Part shown: positions 21,448-46,485 of the stretch, one piece after another
Layout: the number at the start of each line of letters is the position of its first letter
How positions within the stretch are numbered: the first letter of the stretch is position 1
Source: Beta vulgaris subsp. vulgaris
Taxonomy: Eukaryota; Streptophyta; Magnoliopsida; Caryophyllales; Amaranthaceae
DNA: 64,000 nt
Reading direction: 5' to 3'
Assembly: GCF_026745355.1 (NCBI RefSeq)
Contig: NC_079205.1
Coordinates: forward strand, 48,474,527 to 48,538,526
The notes under the pieces: generated by a model
What the model saw: only the letters and a program-made list of their open reading frames with translations
Told to the model about the DNA's origin: nothing
The model's database searches: none
Translations under genes and position numbers: made by a program

Positions 21448-21921
21448 CTAATCGGTCATGCCATAGAGTAAATGATTTTCATTATCTAACTTCTGGTTAG
21501 ATATCATATTAATTTCAATCGGACGTATATCTATGCGATATAGTCCCGAGGAAATTGCTGGCAATTTTTCATAGATGTATTTCTTGCCGTTTTTCTCTGC
21601 CGTTAGGCATATGAATTCCTCTTTGTTCACCGTCATTGTTTCCAAATGGTAACCATTCTGACGTACATCTTTGAAACTTATGAGGTTCCTTCGAGATTTA
21701 CTCGAATATAATGCGTCATTAATTATCAATTTTGTCCCATTTGGAAATATAATGCAAGCTTTTCCAGAGCCTTCAATTAGCTTGGCTGTCCCAGAAATTG
21801 TACTAACATTTGCTTGGAATATTGTAAGTTTTGAAAAATACTCTTTATTTTTCAATATGGTGTGTGTTGTCCCACTGTCCAGGAGACATTGTTCTTTAAT
21901 TCCAACTTCTGATGAATTCAT
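21448..21921 (-). pseudogene. Copia protease segment
   Basis: The segment contains the aspartic protease active-site motif LLDSGTTHTI and the downstream phrases TISGTAKLIEGSG and LYSSKSRRNLISF found in Copia proteases. It opens with a methionine (MNSSEVG). An AT-rich spacer of about 130 bases, open in this frame but hydrophobic and unlike protease, separates it from the gag stop. Confidence 0.9.
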
Positions 21922-22052
21922 ATCTTCATAAATAATAAATACGATGATTAGTATAAGAAAAATACGTATTTTTATTAATAATAAAGGAACAAATACATGA
22001 AAGTGGATATTGAAGCAGTTGAAATAAACTAAGCACATTAATCGATTGTGAT
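21922..22052 (-). other. Spacer between gag stop and protease in the Copia element
   Basis: Gag ends with a stop codon at 22053 and the protease starts at 21921. The 130 bases between are AT-rich and encode no known domain. Gag and pol are thus not one continuous frame even apart from the frameshifts. GT and AG sites exist that could define a small intron, but no combination I tried restores the expected frame cleanly. Confidence 0.5.
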
Positions 22053-23119
22053 CTAAACAAACTTATTTTCAACTTCAGCATCATCCATAAAAAAATCTGA
22101 AACATCAAGGCTGGGCATGGATGTAGTGGCTTCATTAACAAAGTTTGCTTCAGCATTTTTTCCTTTGTTTTTTATTGAAGCTTGATATAGATCTACCAAA
22201 TGTTTGGCAGTACGACATGTGCGGCCCCAGTGCCCGGTCATGCCACATCTATGGCAAGTATCATTTCCTTTATAGGACGTCTGCCTTGATTTCCAGATGA
22301 TTGTCCCCAATTTTTATCAGAATGTTTAAAATTATTATTTCTTGGGGAAAATCGGCCTCTTCCACGTCCACGCCCTCGGCCACGGTAATTACCACGTCCT
22401 CTCCCACGACCGTTGTAATTACCGCGTCCACCACTATGTATAGCATTTGCTTCTGGTGGATTAGAGCTTTCTATTGCATTTATCTCATGAGTGGCTGAAG
22501 ACCCCGTAGGTCTAAGATTATGATTTTTCAGCAAAAGATCATTATTTTGTTCAGCCACAAGTAGTACTGAGATTAGCTCAGAGTACTTTTTGAAAGCTCT
22601 GAACCTGTATTGTTCTGCCAATATGATATTAGAGGCGTGGAAAGTGGAGAGCGTTTTGTTTATCATTTGCTCTTCTGTGATGGGATGATCACAATATCTT
22701 AACAATGATACAATTCTAAACAATGTTGAATTGTAATCACTGACCGTTTTAAAATCCTGGAACCTCAGATTGGTCCAGTCATAATGTGCCTTTGGGAGAA
22801 GCACATTTTTGTGATGCCCATATCTTTCATTTAGGCTATCCCATAGTTCTTTTGGATCATCCACAAGTAGATATTCACTTTTTAAACTTTCATGTAAATG
22901 ATGTCTTAGGAGGACTAAGGCTTTTGCCTTTTCTTGTACAGTCGCAATTTTAACTGATGCGGCTGTTGTAGTTGCATCCCCTTGTTGGGTTGTCACATCT
23001 TTAATTGTATGTTCCAGTCCTTGGGCCTTTAAATTCATTTGGGCGTCCACCGTCCATTCTAAAAACTTTTGCCCAGATAGATCTAGTATGTTAAATTGTC
23101 TTTTCACTAGATCTCCCAT
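22053..23119 (-). pseudogene. Copia gag with zinc knuckle, one frameshift
   Basis: The capsid-like part starts MGDLVKRQFNILDLSGQKF and includes LWDSLNERYGHHKNVLLPKA, typical of the Copia gag polyprotein (UBN2 family). An RGG/GRGRGR-rich nucleic-acid-binding stretch follows, then a CCHC zinc knuckle CHRCGMTGHWGRTC. The knuckle is in a different frame from the capsid part, with the shift between about 22265 and 22290. Gag would form the virus-like particle and bind the RNA genome. Confidence 0.9.
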
Positions 23120-23423
23120 TCTTTTGACTACAAATAGGTAAATATTTGAAATTAGTAATGATGATAAATCACATATATATATTATCTCCCCCTGATTTAT
23201 ATCATTATTATTATAGATAAATAATACAAACAAAAAAAACTAAAAATAGCGTACAACAATAATGAAGCTAAGCAAAAAAAACAAGAAAATACCAAAAATA
23301 GAAACAAAATACAACAAGTGAATAAACAAAAAAAACTTCCTAAAATGCACTTAAAGACAAAAAAAATTGATATTCATGTGCATTTTTCGCCATTCTTCCG
23401 GGGGAAATTTTTTTTTTTGTCTC

Positions 23424-23570
23424 CTATTTATGTATTAGGAGATATATCATTAATGCCATGAGGAGGAAAAAGAAACCGGCTATAAGAAATAAGTAGAGTT
23501 TTATTTTCCTAAAATCCTCTTCAAAAGAGGAAGATGAGGGTGGAGGACGGTTGTCGTCGGCGTTAAACAT
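23424..23570 (-). CDS. Putative 48-residue membrane microprotein in the Copia leader
   Basis: A short frame on the element's sense strand starts in a strong context (GGCCACCATGTTT). Residues 1-18 are polar and acidic (MFNADDNRPPPSSSSFEE). Residues about 25-46 form one strongly hydrophobic span with LFLIAGFFFLLMALM, ending in IHK. The basic residues RKIK before the span suggest a cytosolic N-terminus by the positive-inside rule. It lies about 300 bases before gag in the leader RNA. No family is recognised. It could be a chance frame, but the strong start context and clean polar/hydrophobic division argue for testing it. Confidence 0.35.
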   Translation of the reverse strand: MFNADDNRPPPSSSSFEEDFRKIKLYLFLIAGFFFLLMALMIYLLIHK

Positions 23571-24042
23571 GGTGGCCGGAAGGTTGAGGAAGAAGGAAAA
23601 AAATTTGTGGGTTTAGAGAAAAAAAATCGGAAGAAGATAAGGGATATGTGGTGAAAATGGGGATGGTAATCCGCTTTTATAGAGGGTTATCCCTAACTGT
23701 GCAGTTCATATACAGTTAAAAAATATACAACGCAATAAAATTCTAATATTGACAAATATATATTAGAGCATGCTAGTAAATTGGTAATATAATATATGTA
23801 ACTATAAATGCAAAAAAAGTAGAAGATTAGAGACAATAATATATAATAAGTTCTGAATGCTTGTTCCCTGCATACATACGACATTATTGCACATATAAGA
23901 CATAATAATGCTATCATTCACTAGGCCGTCCATATAGGTGGCAATAAAAAAAATTAACCTGTCCATATAGGCGGTTTAAGAGCAGATAAAATAAAATAAC
24001 GTAAATAAAATGTCCTTGCCCTCCATGAAGGTGGCGTTAAAA

Positions 24043-24366
24043 TTATTTGTTTTCTGCGTTAGTAGTATGGTGACGTTTACTACTAGTTTCTTCCTGTTCA
24101 TCTCTATCTCTTTTATTACTGGGCGGAGGTTGATTTTCAGCTGGTTGTATAGGAGGGTTATTATTGGTGTTGGGAACAGGGGTTTGTGGGTTTTCTCTGG
24201 TATGAGTATTTGTACCGTTGTTACGGTTACTGGGTCGGGGCTGTATTACAGTTCCCCTCGCTGGGTTGGTAGTGAATGGCACATTGTTTCGCTCTATCCA
24301 AAAATAAATACCCGAGACAGAGACATTGTGTAAAACAATGTTAATCCCGTTACTTTGTTGGTCCAT
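24043..24366 (-). CDS. Putative 107-residue accessory protein in the Copia leader
   Basis: The frame begins MDQQSNGINIVLHNVSVSG, in a favourable start context (AACATGG), about 120 bases after the 5' LTR. An upstream in-frame ATG at 24420 would add 18 residues. Its middle is rich in Asn, Pro and Thr. The C-terminus is charged and basic (NKRDRDEQEETSSKRHH), resembling a nuclear-localisation or nucleic-acid-binding tail. It is on the same strand as gag and precedes the 48-residue membrane frame. I recognise no family; its function is unknown. Confidence 0.4.
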   Translation of the reverse strand: MDQQSNGINIVLHNVSVSGIYFWIERNNVPFTTNPARGTVIQPRPSNRNNGTNTHTRENPQTPVPNTNNNPPIQPAENQPPPSNKRDRDEQEETSSKRHHTTNAENK

Positions 24367-24470
24367 GTTCGGGTAGTAAAAGGGTTGGGCTTGGAGAAAA
24401 AAATTTAAACTTAAAAACAAAATGGATGTAAAAATTTTAAAGATACCTTAAAAAAAATTTCCGGTAGAAC

Positions 24471-24486
24471 ACTCGTGCTGATAACG
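24471..24486 (-). promoter_or_regulatory. Candidate primer-binding site of the Copia element
   Basis: Directly inside the 5' LTR, the minus strand reads CGTTATCAGCACGAGT. Position and content fit a primer-binding site. AGCACG could pair with an internal part of initiator methionine tRNA rather than its 3' end, but the tRNA was not established. Confidence 0.5.
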
Positions 24487-24721
24487 TGTTGTGAGAAATA
24501 GAGAGAGAAGTTATGCAAATATATCAGAGAGTATTGTATTGCATTGATGTGAAGAACTGATTTCTTACATCGGTATTTATAGGCAAAAGTATACTGTTTT
24601 TAACATTACATTTTCAACGATTTCTGCGCGGACGAAAAACTTTCCTAACATGCAGTAAATGCATGGCATGACATTCACTATGCTTGAACAGTGAAATTTT
24701 CCAATTCACTGTTTCTCAACA
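24487..24721 (-). repeat. 5' LTR of the Copia element
   Basis: This copy begins TGTTGTGAGAAATAG and ends TTCTCAACA. It differs from the other LTR by one extra A at about 24639. Confidence 0.97.
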
Positions 24722-25457
24722 TAAATGTTATAGTCGGGTTGTGATCTGAAGTTAGTACAACTCTCTCTCACACACGTACTAGTGGGTGAAAGATTAGGGA
24801 CAAACAAGCTTCTGCTCAAAGACACAAAATCTGATTAATAGTATACTCTTAATCTTATGTAACAACATAATCCTTACAATTAATAAAATGAATGAACCTC
24901 ATAGAAACTCAATGACTAGAGAAATCCCCATACTAAAAGGAAATGAACTCTAGAATCATTGGATACAAAGTATCCAATTGTTGTTATAATATTTAAAAGA
25001 GATCATAACCAATAAATATAGCATCCAAAGAGCCAAGATTCGGAGAAAAGAGAGAGAAGAGCAAGAAATGAATAAGGCACGAGAAAGATAGAATACTCCA
25101 TGACTTATCTCTTTTTTTTTTCAAGAACCATGACCTATCTCTTGCTTTCTTTCTATGGGAATTTCACCAAAGGATAATCATAGAAGGCAAGCCATTAAAA
25201 CTAACAAACTTATAACTGAAAATTGATAATCTGGCGACTGGTAATGATATCGCACAGTCTGTAATTATATGGGATGCTTGTCATTAGGCATTCGTTTGAG
25301 GCACTATTAGTAGTTTGAGCATTGAAAAGGCCATACGGGGTTGATGTTGTGGGTTCAATTTGAATCTTTTGTTAATTAGTTGAGGTGGTAACATCCACAT
25401 CTGCAACGCAAAAGCCTTGTCTTCCCCCAAAGTAGTGTTGATATTCCCACTACTTGC
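24722..25457. other. Intergenic sequence
   Basis: No gene is recognised. A possible weak tRNA-like pair of motifs near 25300-25370 (GTTTGAGC and GGGTTCAATTTGAATC) may be an old SINE, but the tail is not evident. Confidence 0.4.
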
Positions 25458-26008
25458 TAGGGATGAGCAGAATTTTCAGGTACCCAGAACCGGACCCGGT
25501 ATGGACCTGCCGGGTCTGGACCCAGTCCCGGTCCAACTGGGTCCGGGTCTAGGTACAAAAAATTGGACCCAGTTGCATCTGGTTCCAATTCTGAGTAGAA
25601 TTTTGTCGGACCCGGTACCTGGTGGGTACCCAGTTTGACCGGTTCCAGCTCTGGGTACTCGGTTGGAGCGGGTCTAGGTCCGGGTACCCGATACTTAGAA
25701 TTGGTTTTTTTCATATACTCATATAGAATTGGTAATAGATAATAGTTGTTAAGTAAAAAGTTAGTACTAGTAGCCTTTAGGCCCATTTAATTTTTTTTAA
25801 AAATTTTATAACTCAATTAGCCCATCTTAGTATGTTGTTAAACTTACAATTGGGTACCCAGTTCTGGACTTGGTACCCACCGGGTCCGGGTTTGTGTCCA
25901 AAAATTTAGGACCCGGTTGACCAATTCAAATTCCAATTTCAGATTATTACTACCCACTAGGTCCGGGTCTATGAAATTCTACCGGGTACTTGGTTGTGCT
26001 CAACCCTA
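25458..26008. mobile_element. hAT-like non-autonomous element rich in GGGTCCGGGTACC motifs
   Basis: The ends TAGGGATGAGCA and TGTGCTCAACCCTA are inverted relatives of the hAT type. Both halves carry many GGGTACC, GGGTCCGG and CCGGACCC motifs. No 8-base duplication is preserved, so it is probably old. The open frames inside are products of the repeats. Confidence 0.6.
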
Positions 26009-26127
26009 TTATTTTATGCATTCCCAGTCACGTCCAAGCTCACGCGTTTTGTTAAGTGTTCAATACGCCACAAAACAAAAGAATCGTATTAAATTGGTGA
26101 AACATAAGTGAAGATGAAATGAGTAGT

Positions 26128-26221
26128 AGGTGATAGCCTAGTGGTCTTGGTTTCACATGCTATTTCAGAGATCTTGGGATCGAATCTCACCCATGCAAGG
26201 AGGAATTCCCAATTCCCCCTA
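26128..26221 (+). repeat. tRNA-derived SINE-like head
   Basis: Box A-like GTGATAGCCTAGTGGTCTTG is followed about 45 bases later by box B-like GGGATCGAATCTC. This is the internal polymerase III promoter layout of plant tRNA-derived SINEs. The tail is overwritten by the hAT-type insertion at 26230. Confidence 0.5.
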
Positions 26222-26229
26222 CTTGCAAA

Positions 26230-27002
26230 TAGACCTGGCAAAGTTGGTCCTGATCCGCAAATTATGTCCGAAATATTCGATACATGGTCTAATCCGGGTT
26301 CGAAACTTGATCCGAACACAAAACGATCACGTCCGGTCCGAAATGATCTTGATCTAAAAGTCATCTGAAATCCAAATGATCGGATATGATCTTGCCTGAT
26401 CTGAAATCAATCTGACCCGAAGGAAACCCGATCGGAAAGCAATCCCAAAATTATTGGCTTCGATTGACTCGGCCAAAGTGTGGTGCATCTTATGTACAAT
26501 TCGACTTGGCTTGAAATTTTATTTTTCCTTCATATTTTCAAAATCTTATAACTTATATACAATGTTTCTAAGAATAAATAAACAAAACTATAGAAGAATT
26601 TCATGTAAGTATATGTAACGAATACTCAAATAGTTAGATGGAATAATTTTTAAAAATGTAGGGAGTACTAACTACTAAATCATTAATATCCAATAAAAGG
26701 GGTAATAATAGAATAATTAATATTTTGAAATATTAGTATATTAATTACACATAGAATAAAATTTATTTATATAGGACAACCCTACCCAAAAAAGCTCAAA
26801 ATCTTTCTTACCAATCTAATCCGATGATAATCTGAAACCATAATCCGAATTCCAATCTGAAATACAATAGTTCAAACGATGTACGAATCCAAAACGTTCC
26901 AGTTCTGTCCGATCCCGACCCAAATATAACTTGATTCAAAAACAGTCCGATCTAAATTGGTCTGGTCCGAATCTAATCTAATTGGTCCGATTGCCAGATC
27001 TA
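26230..27002. mobile_element. hAT-type non-autonomous element
   Basis: The termini TAGACCTGGCAA and TTGCCAGATCTA form an inverted repeat with one mismatch and are flanked by the exact 8-base duplication CTTGCAAA (26222-26229 and 27003-27010). An 8-base duplication defines the hAT superfamily. Subterminal zones are rich in TCCGATC/GATCCGA motifs. No transposase is encoded. Confidence 0.85.
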
Positions 27003-27084
27003 CTTGCAAAGATTAAATAATGTGTCCACTTTACTACTTTATAAAGTTTTTGGAGGGAATACTATGAAGGTGCATTTGATATAT

Positions 27085-27602
27085 GCCACTATCCTTCTTT
27101 GCACGCAATGCGTGCATGGATTATTTTGGCAATTATTACTAAATTTCGTCTAAATATAATTGTGAAGAATGTAAGTTACAAGCATCATTAGTTCTAATTA
27201 AATATCATATGATGTAAATACAAAATATAAAAATTACTTGATGAAGAAGTTGTTTTCTTGGTATTTTTATTACTTGTTAATGGATGTTGATATTGTTATT
27301 GCATTTCAAAGTTTAGGTAAAATTAAAACCTTATGTCTTTGGTTTTGTAATTGATTGAAAATGCTTTAGTTATGTTAATTTGTTCTACAAACATAAACTT
27401 TTTCTTTCACTGTACATATTTTCATGAAAGTTTATTTTAGCTACTTTGAGTTTCTTTTGATATACATATTTTAAATTAGGAAGGGCTATGGTTGTGGAAA
27501 ATCTCACAATCTTAATAGGTAAGTATTTTTTTATCGAATGAAGGATTAAAAAGTTTTTTCAAAGGGGGACACCATAGCTCTCCATTGACTATATAATAGA
27601 GA
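27085..27602 (-). mobile_element. Degraded non-autonomous Helitron
   Basis: On the minus strand the 5' end at 27602 reads TCTCTATTATATAGTC preceded by A, and a purine block with GGTGTCCCCC follows. Near the left edge the hairpin GCACGCATTGCGTGC is present, but no clean CTAG follows, so the 3' end is approximate. Confidence 0.5.
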
Positions 27603-29186
27603 TAATTATTCTGAAAACCACTTGCGCGATTAATGAAGGGTCAATTAAAAATTAATTACTCATTACTTTCAATTTGTTGTTTCACTGTAGATAACTGTCT
27701 TTGACAATTATCAATTGTCATTATCAATAGCAATTTCCTCTTCAAAATATGATTATCTTATAATCTTCTTCATCTCCCTAACTATATTCATAGGAGAATT
27801 ACTGTACAGATTGCTTTGTGGTAACTTAATCTCTCTATATATCTAAAACTCAAAGCAAACAAATGTCATACTGTCACATGTTCTCCCCCTCTCAAGTAAC
27901 TAAGATCAATTAAATTATAAAAATGTGTGTGTTAAGAGTCAAACCCACAACCTCTCCTTTAAGATATAAATACACTAACCAACTAATCTACAAGCTCATA
28001 TTGATTTTTTTTTTATTGTAATAGAAGTAATTATGGTTCTTAAGCTGACAAACAAATTGGACTCCTACATTAATTGACCTATCAAATAAATGAGTAATAT
28101 ATTAAGATATTCTCGTGGTACAAGTTATATTACCTATCATAAGTTTTCGTTTACAATAATAGTGATAACAAAATATCAAATCAACTTTGTTGTATTATAA
28201 TAAAAATTTCTATTGCTCAATTTATGCTTAGCCTTTTACAAAATAAAAAACACAGTATTACTTGAAGGAGAAATTTGAGAAAAATATATTGTAATTAATT
28301 TCAATCAATTATAAGTAGGAATGAAAATGGAACGTGTCTTTATGACTTGAAAAATGATATTACAAACTTTTGTCGTGTCAAATCAACTATTTGAAGGACC
28401 GATCCATTGTATGATATTATGCAGCGGATAACTATTTATCTTAAATATATACATATAAACTTTTATAAGAGTGATTTAATTAATTCAAAAAGTTGTCCTT
28501 TAGACATGAGTAGCCTTTTGTCCTAAATAGGTCACTTTTACTTATATACAAGTGACTCATTTAAGGTAAATAATTATTCTTTGTTTAAAAATGACAAGCA
28601 TTTTGACTCAAAAGAGTGACCCATCTTGCGAAAAGTGAATAACTTAAAAATTAATTTATTATGAACTCGATAGTCACTATTAATTGAAAATTATGAAATA
28701 TTGGAGATCGTTACGTGTAATTTAAATGTATGCGTTGATATAGGACATATAATTCAATTAATTTCCATTAAAAAATAATAAACGAATTATACACAATGAC
28801 TAGGAACTTCGCAGTGCAACAACTAATTACTTAACCATAACCCAAAAGCCATCTAGAAAAATGAGAGTTAATTATACCTTAACAACAATACAAACACGTC
28901 AGAAGGAGAGTGTAACTTGAGTGCATAACAATTAACAGCATAAATGGGAGACAAATTGAAAGTCAATGCCAAATGGTTGACCATTTCATTAAGATCCAAC
29001 ATTTAGCAACCTTCTTCTAAATGAATTTCTCTTACCATGTGCTTCCGGGCAAACAATTAACAAAAGAAGGTGTGAACTCACACTAGTCCATTTTATAAGT
29101 TGTAACCCGAAAAATACAATATATCTGGATACACGTTAATAGTTCAATGATACATGTCGAAATGAAACTAATGAGATCTTACCTAA
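27603..29186. other. Intergenic sequence with a SINE-like remnant
   Basis: No gene is recognised. On the minus strand at about 28005-27895 a box A-like TTAGTTGGTTAGTG and box B-like GGGTTTGACTC suggest a short tRNA-derived SINE. Confidence 0.4.
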
Positions 29187-29188
29187 TA

Positions 29189-29443
29189 CTCCCTCTGTTT
29201 CAAATTAATAGTTACACTTACACTTTTCACGCATGTCAATGCAGAACTTTGAGGACATATATCTTTAGTTTTGTATTTGTAAAAATTATAAATATACATA
29301 TTAATAAAATACATACTAATACGAATCTAACAAGATCTCACATGACTATGTTTTTATTCACGTATAAATCACAAACGAGGGTCAAAGTGCAATTTGTGAA
29401 TAGTGTAAAATGTCAAAGTGTAACTATTAATTTGAAACAGAGG
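29189..29443. mobile_element. Stowaway-like MITE
   Basis: Ends CTCCCTCTGTTTCAAATTAA and TTAATTTGAAACAGAGG are inverse repeats next to TA dinucleotides, about 255 bases apart. This is the standard Stowaway structure. It lies downstream of the XRN4-like gene. Confidence 0.8.
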
Positions 29444-29445
29444 TA

Positions 29446-30215
29446 GGAATATATTAACAAATAAGATAGATGCCCTAAATTTACAGAGTTTGACCTTGTG
29501 AAATAATGGAACTAAAAAAGGACAAAAGGAACACTTTTTATTTACTAATAACTCAGTGCAAAGCAGAATAAACGACATTTTGAACACTACGAACTGACTG
29601 AAAACAGCATCATCAGAAAAAAATGCAGAATAAACGAATTAATTCAAGCAACAATAACACTATTTCACAGCCATGGAAACTCTTAAATCAAAATGATAGA
29701 ACCAAAAAAAACTTCTAAATGAAATTTCATAAAAGCTGGAGTTCAATGACTAAACCGGGAGAATAACAAGTTCTGAAATCATATATTGAGGAAAGAAAGT
29801 TGTTAGTATCAGCAAAATTGTAAATTGTAAATTGTAAATATTAGCAATTGTTGTACATTTCGTACTGTGACTAACCTGATTTCTATTACAATTGAAACAA
29901 GTTACTATCATAGACCTCGAGTGTCTACCATCACCATACTCCTAACTTGTAAGATGTTCTAATTTACAGATGTGCAGCCCACTAAAATGACCTTGGTGGT
30001 AACATATCAATACACTAAAAACAGAAGATGCGCAAGCTTCCGATAATAAACAACAAATTTGCTCCTTCAAATCCTGAATCATCAGCAAGTGCCTCTTCTT
30101 TGCTGTGAAATAGCTTAAGAATTGTACCAATCTAGAACATATTTTACTGTACAGATCAGCAATATTATGAATCACATGAACCCTGTTGAACAGTATCTTT
30201 TTTGGCAGTTAAAAT
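29446..30215. other. Downstream flank of the XRN4-like gene
   Basis: The right-hand part should contain the 3' untranslated region of the minus-strand exoribonuclease gene. No other gene is visible. Confidence 0.4.
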
Positions 30216-44767
<14,552 letters not shown>

Positions 44768-44960
44768 TGATGTAATTGATCAGACGGCTGAGATCTAAAG
44801 TAGGGCACAGTTGATTGAAGAAGAACTTGGTTTTTTTGGTTTGATTTTCTTTTTTTCTGGGTTATTCTTCTTCTTTTCTTTTCTTTTTTGTTGATCTAAA
44901 AGAACGAGGGAAATCTAATTTAGGTTGAAGTATAAAGGATTAATTTTTCTGGGTTGATAC
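44768..44960 (-). promoter_or_regulatory. Leader/proximal promoter of the XRN4-like gene
   Basis: Sequence just upstream of the ATG is pyrimidine-rich on the plus strand at about 44828-44890 (TTCTT-type runs), giving a GA-rich leader on the sense strand. No TATA element was assigned. Confidence 0.35.
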
Positions 44961-45654
44961 TTATAGTTGTTGTAATCCTAAATCTACTATGTTTTTGTTT
45001 GGAGTGCTTATCTTAAACTATATGTGTAAGTATGATTAACAAGCTCGGTTTGGTTTCTTTGTTTGGATATTCTGTTTTACTTATTCTTTTTTTTTTTTTT
45101 GAGGGGGTGTTTTACTTCTTCTAATCACCTATGTTGAACCAAATTTGATGATGACATATAATCTTTTGGGGATTTTTTTTCCTAATGTTTGTTGAAATAT
45201 AATACGATTCTATATTTTATAAGATAAATTTGTAAAATTCTTTAAAGGAGCATTGTGGTCATTACAACTTTTTGGGAAAAAAAAGTTGTCATTAAAAAGT
45301 GTCTTGATTATGCACATGATATTATTTTTAACAAAAATTATTAAAAGAGACAGTCTAATTTTAATATAAAAGTAGACCTAGTCAGTAAATGGATTAAACT
45401 ACTCATCGAAAGAAATTAACCTAGTCATTATTGAGCTAATTTTGTTATAAATATTGGATTTACCATTGTCTAATTTTAATTTAAACATAGGCGGTCCCTT
45501 ACAAGACAAACTCTAATTTTAAAAAATATATTTTGTTAGAGTGATGTTTATTTGTTCAATCTAGTTTCGAAGTTTTAAATTAATTTAATTAGCTAGCTTC
45601 TTATTATAAAGGAGGAAAGTTGAAGCATAATAAAAATATTCCCATTGATAATAA
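44961..45654. other. Intergenic sequence upstream of the XRN4-like gene
   Basis: AT-rich intergenic DNA with no recognisable gene or delimited repeat. Confidence 0.4.
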
Positions 45655-45914
45655 GAAATTAACGAGTCCACTCATGGTACACCCAGGGGCATTTTCGTGA
45701 TTAATTGGAACTTCAGGGGCACGTTCGTAATTTCGCGCACTCTCTCTCCTCTTCCTCTTCCGCGTGTTCTCATCTTCCGTGTGCTTTCACTGCCATTTTT
45801 TCCGGCGATGCTGCCGCTGCTTTTGCTGTTGCTCATTTCTGACGATACCGTCGTTTTCATCGTCGTCGTCGTCGTCGTCTTCGGCGTAACATTTTGGGGG
45901 TTTTGGTCTTCATT

Positions 45915-46154
45915 TCCAGATCTCGAAGATTCAGATTTTGCCATTGATGAAGATGACCAAAAATTCGAAGCTGATGAAGGTTGGGATGATTGGAATGCAG
46001 ATGAAAACGAGGAAAACGATGAAGAAGATTCTCAATTCAAGTGTTTGTTCTGTAAATTTCAACTTCATTTCTTCCGATTCCTTGCTTCAACATTGTAGTT
46101 CAACACACCATTTTGATTTTTCTGGGTTAAGGAGAGAGATTAGCCAGGATTATG
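45915..46154 (+). pseudogene. First-exon fragment of a PRMT3-like arginine methyltransferase
   Basis: The reading DLEDSDFAIDEDDQKFEA then GWDDWNADENEEND, followed by SQFKCLFC and, in a shifted frame, NFNFISSDSLLQHCSSTHHF and DFSGLRREISQDYG, reproduces the acidic N-terminus and C2H2 zinc finger of plant PRMT3. PRMT3 methylates arginines of ribosomal protein S2 and related targets. A splice-donor-like ATG|GTTTGT follows at 46154, suggesting exon 1 was captured with its boundary. A one-base shift near 46050 breaks the finger. No methyltransferase domain follows. Confidence 0.75.
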
Positions 46155-46329
46155 GTTTGTTTACCTTACTTTCAAATCTTTTGTTTCTGATTTTTACAGT
46201 TTATGCAAGCTAATGATTGTTTTTTTTTGTTATACGGTCGCCGGAGTGGTTGAGATATGGAGGAGGAGAGAGAAAGTAGTTTGTTCATGGTGTGGTGGTG
46301 TGGAGCAGTGCTTATTTACCTAATTTGTG

Positions 46330-46485
46330 CTTATTCAAGTTTGCTCATTTTCTTAAATGAGTAATGTTTGCTTATTCAAAGTTTGCTCATTTTCTTAGAT
46401 GAGTAGAAATGCTTGCTCATTTGCTCATTTTGCTTAGTTGCTCATTTTGTTTATTTTGCTCATTTGCTCATTTTGCTCATTTGGA
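46330..46485. repeat. TTTGCTCA tandem tract
   Basis: Imperfect tandem units of TTTGCTCATTT with variable spacing fill this segment, including TTTGCTCATTTTCTTA-type copies in the left part. Confidence 0.8.

Larger units (their letters stand above)
17962..24721 (-). mobile_element. Complete Ty1/Copia LTR retrotransposon (6.76 kb), coding region broken
   Basis: Two 234/235-base LTRs that begin TG and end CA enclose gag, protease, integrase, reverse transcriptase and RNase H in Copia order, read on the minus strand. The 5-base duplication TAAAT flanks the element (17957-17961 and 24722-24726). The LTRs differ by one single-base indel in my reading, so insertion is recent. The coding region has at least five frame breaks. 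A 1.37-kb leader between the 5' LTR and gag contains two extra short open frames. Many plus-strand open frames here are antisense shadows. Confidence 0.97.

Noticed and set aside
19907..21931. Plus-strand open frames inside the Copia element
   Set aside because: They are antisense to integrase and protease and have no recognisable domains.
23693..23917. 74-codon minus-strand hydrophobic frame in the Copia leader
   Set aside because: It is Tyr/Ile/Phe-rich because the DNA is AT-rich; it has no polar/hydrophobic division like the 48-residue frame and no strong start context.
45697..46098. Intact 133-codon plus-strand gene encoding a hydrophobic protein
   Set aside because: Only its second half matches a known protein (PRMT3 N-terminus); the first half is transposon end sequence and the match changes frame, so it is a fragment.
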